Source of the DNA: Gammaproteobacteria bacterium
GTDB lineage: Bacteria; Pseudomonadota; Gammaproteobacteria; SZUA-229
Assembly: GCA_026197015.1 (NCBI GenBank)
Contig: JAPHRB010000125.1
Coordinates: 1 to 16,532, forward strand
Reading direction: 5' to 3'
DNA: 16,532 nt
Part shown: piece after piece, positions 7,038-13,443 of the stretch
How positions within the stretch are numbered: the stretch's first letter is position 1
Layout: each line of letters starts with the position of its first letter
Notes under the pieces: generated by a model
The model's database searches: none
Told to the model about the DNA's origin: nothing
The model's input: only the letters and a program-made list of their open reading frames with translations
Program-made: the position numbers and the translations under genes

Positions 7038-8324
7038 ATGTTAAACCCGAAAGTAAAAAAACAGGCCAGTTGTGCAGATGATTACGATAGTGAAACTATT
7101 ACGGTTGAAAGTGCACGACAAAAAATACTCGAAAAAATTCCTCCCATAAACGGCACCGAGAAACTCACTTTATATCAGAGTTTAAACCGGGTACTGGCAG
7201 AAGATATTGTTTCAAAATTAAATGTGCCCGGACACACGAATTCTGCCATGGACGGTTATGCCTTATCAGGTGACCAACTAACAGATAACAGAACACGCGA
7301 ATACAGGGTAATTGGCACTGCTTATGCCGGGCGGCCCTTTAAAAATAAAAACAATAAAGACCAGTGCCAGGTCGGTGAGTGTGTACGAATTATGACAGGC
7401 GCAGCGATGCCTTCCGATACCGATACGGTTATAATGCAGGAGCATAGTGAAAAATTAAATGACACAACTGTACGTTTTACAACAGGTCACAAAAAAGGTC
7501 AGAACGTTCGCCAGGCTGGCGAAGACATAGCAAAAGGTAACACTGTTCTAAAAAAGGGACATCACATACAGCCTGCTGACCTGGGTGTGATCGCATCCAT
7601 TGGTATTGGTGAAATCAGTGTATACCGACAACCACGAATCGCCTTTTTTTCTACCGGTGATGAATTACGCCAAATCGGAGAACCTCTTGAAAAGGGTGAT
7701 ATCTATGACAGCAATCGATACAGCCTGCATGGAATGTTAAGTCAGCTAAATGTAGAAATTATTGATCTTGGTGTTGTTGGAGATAAGCTGGAAGATTTAC
7801 GTGAAGCTTTTGAAACCGCATCCAGTAAAGCTGACCTGGTAATTACCACAGGTGGCGTCTCTGTAGGTGAAGCTGATTTCGTAAAAAATATTATTGAAGA
7901 GATGGGAGAAATACATATCTGGAAAATTGCTATGAAACCCGGGCGGCCAATTACATTTGGCGAACTTGAAAAGGCGGTTTTTTTTGGTTTACCCGGTAAC
8001 CCGGTTGCCGTGATGACGACATTTTATCACTTTGTATTACCGGCAATACAGCAATTATCTGGTGAAGGTGCACGCTCCCCTCTCACATTCGATGTGAAAT
8101 GTAATTCTGCACTAAAAAAACGTGCGGGGCGATTCGAGTGCCTGCGTGGTATTTTATCGCGAAATGAATCAGGTCAGTTAACGGTATCTGTTACAGGTAA
8201 ACAGGGATCTGGCATTTTAACTTCAATGTCGCTCGCTAATTGCTTAATTTTATTAGATGAGGATTGTAACGGTATCAATACAGGTGATTATGTAACAGTG
8301 CAGCCGTTTAATACATACCTCTAA
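7038..8324 (+). CDS. moeA: Molybdopterin molybdenumtransferase (metal insertion)
   Basis: MoeA inserts molybdate or tungstate into adenylylated molybdopterin in the cytoplasm. The 428-residue protein has the family hallmarks in order: PGHTNSAMDGYAL (64-76), MTGAAMP (119-125), NVRQAGEDI (156-164), STGDEL (205-210), TTGGVSVGEADFVK (270-283), MKPGRPITFG (299-308) and GLPGNPVAV (317-325). The C-terminal domain IV follows (about 345-428). The first 20 residues are a polar extension. The 130-bp gap after mobA leaves room for a separate promoter, but same-strand order suggests it is also served by the sigma54 promoter. With tungstate import upstream, this copy may be the one that loads tungsten; that is inference. 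Confidence 0.95.
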   Translation: MLNPKVKKQASCADDYDSETITVESARQKILEKIPPINGTEKLTLYQSLNRVLAEDIVSKLNVPGHTNSAMDGYALSGDQLTDNRTREYRVIGTAYAGRPFKNKNNKDQCQVGECVRIMTGAAMPSDTDTVIMQEHSEKLNDTTVRFTTGHKKGQNVRQAGEDIAKGNTVLKKGHHIQPADLGVIASIGIGEISVYRQPRIAFFSTGDELRQIGEPLEKGDIYDSNRYSLHGMLSQLNVEIIDLGVVGDKLEDLREAFETASSKADLVITTGGVSVGEADFVKNIIEEMGEIHIWKIAMKPGRPITFGELEKAVFFGLPGNPVAVMTTFYHFVLPAIQQLSGEGARSPLTFDVKCNSALKKRAGRFECLRGILSRNESGQLTVSVTGKQGSGILTSMSLANCLILLDEDCNGINTGDYVTVQPFNTYL

Positions 8325-8378
8325 TAATTTTATGAAGCAGCTTCTTTGGCGTTAACAAAAAATACAATAAAACAGCAA

Positions 8379-8397
8379 TTAGCTTAATAATAGCTAA
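8379..8397. terminator. Candidate terminator between convergent operons
   Basis: TTAGCT (8379-8384) and AGCTAA (8392-8397) form a 6-bp stem with a 7-base loop. Read on the minus strand, after the ferredoxin gene, it is followed by a T-rich stretch (TTGCTGTTTTATTG and further T), so it better fits the end of the minus-strand operon. On the plus strand a very short GAAG/CTTC hairpin (8334-8344) followed by TTT lies just after moeA and is weaker still. Confidence 0.4.
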
Positions 8398-8416
8398 GCC
8401 TGCTATTTACAAAAAA

Positions 8417-9028
8417 CTAACGGTCTGAATAAATAGCGCCTGTCGGACAAACAGGAACACAATCACCACAACTTGAACAGGCGGTATCGTCAAGTAACGA
8501 GTCTCCTTCGCCAAAGGTCAGTAAACTTGCAGAACCCCGATGTGAACGATTAATAATATGGCTATCTCTACAGGCTCTGATACAGCGATCACAATGTATG
8601 CATTTTTCCTGAGCTAATTGAATATAATCTGAACTATATCGATTACAATCTTTCAGCTTTTGATCATGTAAATAAAAACGTGCGCTATTAACACCCAGTT
8701 GACTGGCATATTCGCGAACTTGTGTGTTTAATGTTTCAATACCACCATGTTCAGCAATAATAAATTCCATTAAGACTTTCCTGGCATTTACTGTTTTTGT
8801 ACTCTGGGTTTGTATTTGCATATTTTCCTCAACCACAGTTGAACAGGCGGGTAACAATTTATTATGACCTTCAACTTCAACTGAGCAAATACGACAAACT
8901 GAACGCGACTCAAGACCTGGTAAATGACAGATAGTCGGAATGGGCAACCCTGCTTTTTTTGCCACCTGTAATATAGTTTTACCTGCCTTAACCTCAAGCG
9001 CCTGGTTATTTATGCTGATATTAATCAT
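8417..9028 (-). CDS. HoxU/NuoG-N-like Fe-S protein lacking the N5 cluster ligands
   Basis: This 203-residue cytoplasmic electron-transfer protein resembles the N-terminal third of NuoG and the HoxU subunit. A [2Fe-2S] domain has C34, C45, C48 and C62. Two [4Fe-4S] motifs follow: C143/C146/C149/C153 (CIHCDRCIRAC) and C184/C187/C190/C194 (CSSCGDCVPVC). The middle His-Cys3 motif (HxxxCxxCxxxxxC in relatives) keeps H94, but the cysteines are replaced by E98, N101 and Y107, so the N5-type cluster should be absent. The gene starts one base after the NuoF-like stop and is the last gene of the operon. It probably wires electrons between the NuoF-like flavoprotein and another cytoplasmic or membrane partner. 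No catalytic NuoG domain or hydrogenase subunit is present. Confidence 0.85.
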   Translation of the reverse strand: MINISINNQALEVKAGKTILQVAKKAGLPIPTICHLPGLESRSVCRICSVEVEGHNKLLPACSTVVEENMQIQTQSTKTVNARKVLMEFIIAEHGGIETLNTQVREYASQLGVNSARFYLHDQKLKDCNRYSSDYIQLAQEKCIHCDRCIRACRDSHIINRSHRGSASLLTFGEGDSLLDDTACSSCGDCVPVCPTGAIYSDR

Positions 9029-9029
9029 T

Positions 9030-10259
9030 TCACAAATTCCTGAAATGTTTCAAATAAGTGATAACAGGTACTGAAGCAGCCTTACCTAAACCACAGGTCG
9101 ATGTTTGCTGCATAGTTTCACTAACACTATGTAACCAGCTAATACTCTCATCTGTTTCATTTGAATCAAGTAATTGCTGAGAAAATTTAAGCAGTTCCTG
9201 CGTGCCTACCCGACAGGGTGTACAACGTCCACAAGACTCTTCTTTAAAAAATTCGGCTGATTTAGACATTTCAAGTAACGGATCACGGGTGTTGTTAAAT
9301 AAACGTATTGTTCCAGACCCCACATGCAGGCCTAATTTACTCAATCCATTTACATCATAATTAACATTGATTAATTTTTTAGGGATTAAACCACCTGAAA
9401 TACCACCAACTTCAATAAAACTTAAATCTTCTGCCTCAGCCTTATGAATGATTCTTTCTAATGAATCCCCCATATCAACTTCATAAATACCCGGCAGTTT
9501 TACATCACCAGATAAAGTAACTAATTTAGGATGTTTATTTTTAAAACGCTCAGGCGACTTTAAAAGAAGCGGAATCCAGCTAAGGGTTTCAACATTATTA
9601 ATAATTGTCGATTTATTCCATAAGCCTTTTTCATGGGGGTAAGGTGGTTTTAAACGAGGCTCCCCACGTTTTCCTTCAATATAGTTAAGTAATGCAGTTT
9701 CTTCACCTACAATATATAAGTCCGGGTCAGGACCGTACAACACATGTATATTTATATTTTTTAATAAGTTTGTATTCTCCGATACAACCTTAGATAAATT
9801 TTCATAAGCCAGTTTATAGGCCGAATTAACAATCAGATATACCTCATTAATTTCCAGTAATCTACAGCTTATAGCCAAACCTTCAATCAACAACTGCGGA
9901 TAATGCAGCATAATAAAGTAATCTTTATAGGTATAAGGCTCCCCTTCCAGGCCATTAACAACCAGATATTCTGGTTTAAATGGAATAGCCGCCTGCCATT
10001 TTTTAAGCAACGGAATATGTGAACCTCCACAACCACATAAACCACTGTTATAAATTGATTCTAAAACCTCTGTATTACTTATTTTATTGTTAATAATATT
10101 TTTAAGTTGATTAAATGATTCTTCTTTTGAGTAAGCTTCAAAACTCGAAACATTTCTACCTTCAATTTTAATAATCTGTTTTTCTTTTACATAACTGCTT
10201 TCGGCTGATTCATAAAATGAAGCCACACTAAAACATTGTTTTTTAATTTCAGCCTGCAT
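9030..10259 (-). CDS. NuoF-like flavin/Fe-S oxidoreductase subunit with altered NADH loop
   Basis: This 409-residue relative of NuoF/HoxF lacks a NuoE domain. The FMN/NADH fold (about 65-230) keeps GEP (106-108), GEETALL (185-191) and NNVETL (221-226). The glycine-rich loop, normally SGLRGRGGAGFPTG, reads SGLCGCGGSHIPLL (72-85). The usual NADEGEPGTFKDR reads NGLEGEPYTYKDY (102-114). An SLBB domain spans about 245-325. The C-terminal [4Fe-4S] ligands C343, C346, C349 (SCGRCTPCR) and C389 (STCGLG) are intact. Flavin and cluster binding look likely; NADH binding is doubtful because the arginines and the aromatic of the loop are gone. It overlaps the RnfD-like gene by 11 bases and may dock on that membrane protein much as RnfC/NqrF-type partners do, which is inference. 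Confidence 0.87.
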   Translation of the reverse strand: MQAEIKKQCFSVASFYESAESSYVKEKQIIKIEGRNVSSFEAYSKEESFNQLKNIINNKISNTEVLESIYNSGLCGCGGSHIPLLKKWQAAIPFKPEYLVVNGLEGEPYTYKDYFIMLHYPQLLIEGLAISCRLLEINEVYLIVNSAYKLAYENLSKVVSENTNLLKNINIHVLYGPDPDLYIVGEETALLNYIEGKRGEPRLKPPYPHEKGLWNKSTIINNVETLSWIPLLLKSPERFKNKHPKLVTLSGDVKLPGIYEVDMGDSLERIIHKAEAEDLSFIEVGGISGGLIPKKLINVNYDVNGLSKLGLHVGSGTIRLFNNTRDPLLEMSKSAEFFKEESCGRCTPCRVGTQELLKFSQQLLDSNETDESISWLHSVSETMQQTSTCGLGKAASVPVITYLKHFRNL

Positions 10260-11163
10260 ATCGAAACCTTTTACTATTCAACAGGGGGATCATTAGATTC
10301 ATAATTAAAATGGCGTACATTTCAATACCTGCAATACTGGTATACATTTTCCCCAATACAGACAATACAGCCACACCCATACCAAAAATAATTCCACCTT
10401 TTATAGTATTTGGAGAGGTTTCTGGTGCTGTCACAAAAAAGAATGCCATCAATAACGTTGGCCCTCCCATTAAGTACACCAGGGGTTCAGACATCCAGGG
10501 GGCATGGCCAACTATTTCAGGGGTATCTGGCAATATAAAAACCATAACAGGTACAGTTAATAACATTGTAATAGCGGCTTCTCTTTTGATCACCACATAA
10601 CGCAACATTAAAAAACCAACTATCAATAATAATAAAGTACTGGTTTCACCTATAGAACCTTTAGTAAAGCCAAAAAATGCATCCCAGTAATAGGGTTGCA
10701 ACATACCACCTGCTTCTTTAAATAATAAACTGGCGCCACTGGCTAAATCGGCATAAGGAACGGGATCGAAGTTTTCTAAAACCGCAATCACAGCACGCCC
10801 TAAAACAGCAGGATTAAAAATATTACCTACTTTACCCTTACTCAATGCAGGCAAAGCCTGTTTGCCAATATACTCGGCAACAAATCCACCGGTTATAATC
10901 ATATAAAACGGTGTTAATGGACTAAGTGTTAAACCCATTAGCAAACCCGTTATCATGCTACCGGGGTTAAATATTTTTACTACACCACCATTTGACCATT
11001 GTATTATCGCACCGGCTAACATTGTGCTTAACGTTGATAAAAGCAAAACATAAAAGGCATTAATACCAAAATAAATACTACCAAAAATAGCCAATGGCAA
11101 AAGCAGAATAAAGGTACTCCATTTAGCACCTACAGTCTGACGAAATTCTTTAATATTCATCAT
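10249..11163 (-). CDS. RnfD/NqrB-like membrane flavoprotein
   Basis: This polytopic inner-membrane protein of about 304 residues belongs to the RnfD/NqrB family. Hydrophobic helices are spread over its length. It carries NPGSMITGLLMGLTLSP (67-83) and NIFNPAVLGRAVIAV (115-129), both typical. The motif DLASGASLL (140-148, counted from a GTG three bases earlier) matches the ApbE acceptor pattern Dxx(S/T)GA(S/T), so Ser146 is the predicted covalent FMN site; RnfD and NqrB usually have Thr. No RnfA/B/C/E/G or Nqr partners are nearby, but ApbE is encoded in the operon. The ATG at 11163 overlaps the upstream stop as TGATG; a GTG at 11166 is an alternative. It is the likely membrane step joining cytoplasmic Fe-S proteins to periplasmic hemes. 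Confidence 0.9.
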   Translation of the reverse strand: MMNIKEFRQTVGAKWSTFILLLPLAIFGSIYFGINAFYVLLLSTLSTMLAGAIIQWSNGGVVKIFNPGSMITGLLMGLTLSPLTPFYMIITGGFVAEYIGKQALPALSKGKVGNIFNPAVLGRAVIAVLENFDPVPYADLASGASLLFKEAGGMLQPYYWDAFFGFTKGSIGETSTLLLLIVGFLMLRYVVIKREAAITMLLTVPVMVFILPDTPEIVGHAPWMSEPLVYLMGGPTLLMAFFFVTAPETSPNTIKGGIIFGMGVAVLSVLGKMYTSIAGIEMYAILIMNLMIPLLNSKRFRYAG

Positions 11164-11711
11164 CACTGAGGCGACTCCATTGTACCCTGCGGCCTGTTTT
11201 CAGCCGCTTCCTGCCATGGTTTTACTTCTGAAGCTGTGTGACACTCTACACACGCCACTACAAATGATTTGTGACAGGTTAAACATGATGATGGATTAAT
11301 GCTAGCCAGCATAATATGCCGTTCCAGACCATTACCTGACGGATTAACAAAATCACTCGTGTGGCTTTCTGGCAATGTATTATGACAAGATTCACACTCG
11401 GACTTTATATGACATGAAGCACAACGCTGGTAAGAAAAGTTTTCTGTTCTGCCATGAGTATATCGACGAAACTGCTCATTATGTGATTTTGGCGGTGGTA
11501 TAAGTAAAGCCGGCTTTATATCATTAATTTCATTTTTTATATGTTCATGCTGTGAATGGCATTGTTTACATTTACCATCATAACGCCACTCATGTACATT
11601 ATTTTTAAAAAATGAATTACTAATTGCCATTATTAGAATAATGAGAAACAATAGCAAAAACACAATATATCGCGGCTTCATAAAATTAAATTTTGATATC
11701 AGGCGTGTCAT
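11163..11711 (-). CDS. Membrane-anchored pentaheme c-type cytochrome
   Basis: A single N-terminal membrane helix (about 14-32) anchors a periplasmic domain with five CxxCH heme motifs in 182 residues: CKQCH (48-52), CASCH (97-101), CESCH (106-110), CLTCH (143-147) and CVECH (154-158). Several extra histidines (such as those in HSQHEHIK, SHNEQ, YTHGR and ESHT) could be second ligands. The protein resembles no NapC/NirT quinol dehydrogenase that I recognise and is best called a small multiheme shuttle. The ATG at 11711 is chosen because it overlaps the previous stop as TAATG, as other junctions in this operon do; a GTG at 11723 would add four residues. It probably takes electrons from, or gives them to, the flavinylated membrane protein encoded next. 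Confidence 0.9.
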   Translation of the reverse strand: MTRLISKFNFMKPRYIVFLLLFLIILIMAISNSFFKNNVHEWRYDGKCKQCHSQHEHIKNEINDIKPALLIPPPKSHNEQFRRYTHGRTENFSYQRCASCHIKSECESCHNTLPESHTSDFVNPSGNGLERHIMLASINPSSCLTCHKSFVVACVECHTASEVKPWQEAAENRPQGTMESPQ

Positions 11712-12349
11712 TATTTTATACACCTGAAGCCAATATCAAAACTTCTATATTCCGCATCACGTTCAACATAAGATTTAATACTGACACCTGATGGACTACT
11801 ATTGGAACTGCCTCCTACAACACGTTTTTCTTCCACCCACTCCGCTACGTTACCCGCCATATTTAAAATATTATAAGGCGAAGCGCCTTTTTCAAATGAT
11901 TTAGAAGGTGCAGAATAAGTATAAGCATCGTTTTCTGCCCATTTTTCACCACCCGTATTGGCTTTTTTGTAATCCCATTGATTACCCCAGGGCCATATTC
12001 GACCATCAGAAACACCTGCATATTTCATCCACTGGGCATGTGTCGGTAATGTCTGACCACGCCATTTACAATATGCCTTTGCAGAATACCAGCTCACCCC
12101 AACAACCGGATGGTCTGGTTTTTTAAATGTATTTTCATTAAAAGGCGATAATTTTGAAGCCACTGAGTTTATAAAAAAAGCCGAGCGATACTCTTTCCAG
12201 TATTTGGGTAGTTTATGCTCTGGATGTGCTGTTATAAATTCTGCATAAGCCTTATTAGTGACTTCAATAGTATCTATCTTTTGTAAAACATCCGCCTGTG
12301 CAATAAGCGAACAACTCAAGGCCATTAAACCCACACATAAACGTAACAT
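11711..12349 (-). CDS. Periplasmic SUMF1 (FGE-sulfatase fold) protein, probably non-catalytic
   Basis: The 212-residue protein has a signal peptide (about 1-19, ending AQA before DV). A SUMF1/formylglycine-generating-enzyme-type domain follows: EVTNKAYAEF (29-38), HPVVGVSWYSAKAYCKW (80-96), LPTHAQWMKYA (101-111), WPWGN (119-123), NMAGNVAEWV (163-172) and GFRC (207-210). True FGEs have a pair of active-site cysteines shortly before the final GFRC. That stretch here (VVGGSSNSSPSG onward) has none, and it lacks the usual GGSW. It is therefore expected to be structural or accessory, like the SUMF1 proteins found near some heme and copper enzymes, rather than to make formylglycine. Coupled by TAATG overlaps on both sides. 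Its partner may be the large propeller-cytochrome. Confidence 0.85.
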   Translation of the reverse strand: MLRLCVGLMALSCSLIAQADVLQKIDTIEVTNKAYAEFITAHPEHKLPKYWKEYRSAFFINSVASKLSPFNENTFKKPDHPVVGVSWYSAKAYCKWRGQTLPTHAQWMKYAGVSDGRIWPWGNQWDYKKANTGGEKWAENDAYTYSAPSKSFEKGASPYNILNMAGNVAEWVEEKRVVGGSSNSSPSGVSIKSYVERDAEYRSFDIGFRCIK

Positions 12350-13443
12350 TATTGAAACCCCTTAGTTAAGGTTTCCCAGCCTGTAGAACGAGCCACACTA
12401 CTGTTATCATCAATAATTAAAGCTTCAATATTTTCTTTACCATTCACCCAGCGCATTCCCTCGATTGCGCCTTTCACAGAAACTGCTGTTGCATAGGCAT
12501 CTGCAAGTGCCGCATCTTTCGTTAGAATAGTTACACTTTGAGTACCGTTAGCTGGTTTCCCCGTTTTTGGGTTTATGATATGACTATAACGTTTGCCGTT
12601 GCTTTTAATGTAACGCTGACTATCTCCCGAAGTTGCCACAGCATAGTCAGCTATTGAGAACTGCTCTATTATCTGGCCTTGCCAACGGGGGTTTTCAATA
12701 CTTATATTCCAGGGCCCGCTTGATTTTTTCCCCATTAAATAAACATCTCCACCGGCACTAACCGCGGCATTTTTTATGCCCATCTCACGTAACAAACTTA
12801 TTGCCAACTGAGCAGCATAACCTTTTCCAATGCCGCCTAAATTTATTTTCATGCCCTCAGGGATTCTGACTTTCATTTCAGATTGATTTAATTCGATTTT
12901 ATCTGTGCCCACAAACTGTAATTGCTGCTGTATTTGTTTATCACCAGGTAAATCTCGCGTTTGATCGCGAAATGGATACAAATCCCAGACAGCACCAATC
13001 GTCACATCAAAATCACCATCTGTATCTTCAAAAGCCTGCTTCGATAACAACAATAAACTCATCGTTTGTTGACTTACCTTAATCCATTTACCCGATTGTT
13101 GATTTAAAAGAAACACATCACTACCGGGTTTCCAGGAACTTATTTTCGACTCAAGTATTAATAAATTCTCTGTTATTTTTGTTATAACCTGAAGCGCAAG
13201 TTTCTCTGGCGCTTCAATTACAAAAATAAACTGTGAACCCATTAAAACAACTTCACGTTTAACAAGCTCAGATGATTTATATTGTGATGTTTCATAAACA
13301 GGTCTATTAATCACACTTCCATCTACGTGATGTGTATCGTGCTCGTTTTCGTGTTGAGTCTGGTTTACTGTTCTGTCTTTATACATAAGACCATAAACTA
13401 AAGACAAACCAACAACGATAATGAATACCAGCCACTTTTTCAT
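12349..13443 (-). CDS. apbE: FAD:protein FMN transferase (ApbE), membrane-anchored
   Basis: ApbE moves FMN from FAD onto a Ser/Thr of a target protein on the periplasmic side. The 364-residue protein has an N-terminal hydrophobic anchor (about 4-20) with no lipobox cysteine. A polar, His-rich linker (31-41, HENEHDTHHVD) follows, then the ApbE domain (about 63-360). Visible motifs are DVTIGAVWDLYPF (146-158), NLGGIGKGYAA (201-211), SAGGDVY (229-235), SGDSQRY (272-278), HIINPKTGKPA (288-298) and DAYATA (315-320), the last near the Mg-binding region. Its obvious substrate is the RnfD-like protein three genes downstream, with motif DLASGAS. It is coupled by TAATG overlaps to both neighbours, implying fixed stoichiometry. 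This may be a dedicated copy; whether a general ApbE exists elsewhere cannot be seen. Confidence 0.94.
   Translation of the reverse strand: MKKWLVFIIVVGLSLVYGLMYKDRTVNQTQHENEHDTHHVDGSVINRPVYETSQYKSSELVKREVVLMGSQFIFVIEAPEKLALQVITKITENLLILESKISSWKPGSDVFLLNQQSGKWIKVSQQTMSLLLLSKQAFEDTDGDFDVTIGAVWDLYPFRDQTRDLPGDKQIQQQLQFVGTDKIELNQSEMKVRIPEGMKINLGGIGKGYAAQLAISLLREMGIKNAAVSAGGDVYLMGKKSSGPWNISIENPRWQGQIIEQFSIADYAVATSGDSQRYIKSNGKRYSHIINPKTGKPANGTQSVTILTKDAALADAYATAVSVKGAIEGMRWVNGKENIEALIIDDNSSVARSTGWETLTKGFQ

Noticed and set aside
7313..7328. Second sigma54-like sequence TTGGCACTGCTTATGC inside moeA
   Set aside because: The -12 element is ATGC instead of TTGC and the site lies within a conserved coding region with no gene starting downstream, so it is most likely chance.
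10310..10600. Plus-strand open frame of 96 codons opposite the RnfD-like gene
   Set aside because: It is the antisense shadow of a strongly conserved membrane protein and has no recognisable domain of its own.
9030..11163. A complete Rnf or Nqr complex
   Set aside because: Only an RnfD/NqrB-like subunit is present; the NuoF-like protein lacks RnfC's extra ferredoxin domain and no RnfA, B, E or G is seen.
11711..12349. Functional formylglycine-generating enzyme activating a sulfatase
   Set aside because: The catalytic cysteine pair is missing and no sulfatase is encoded in the window.
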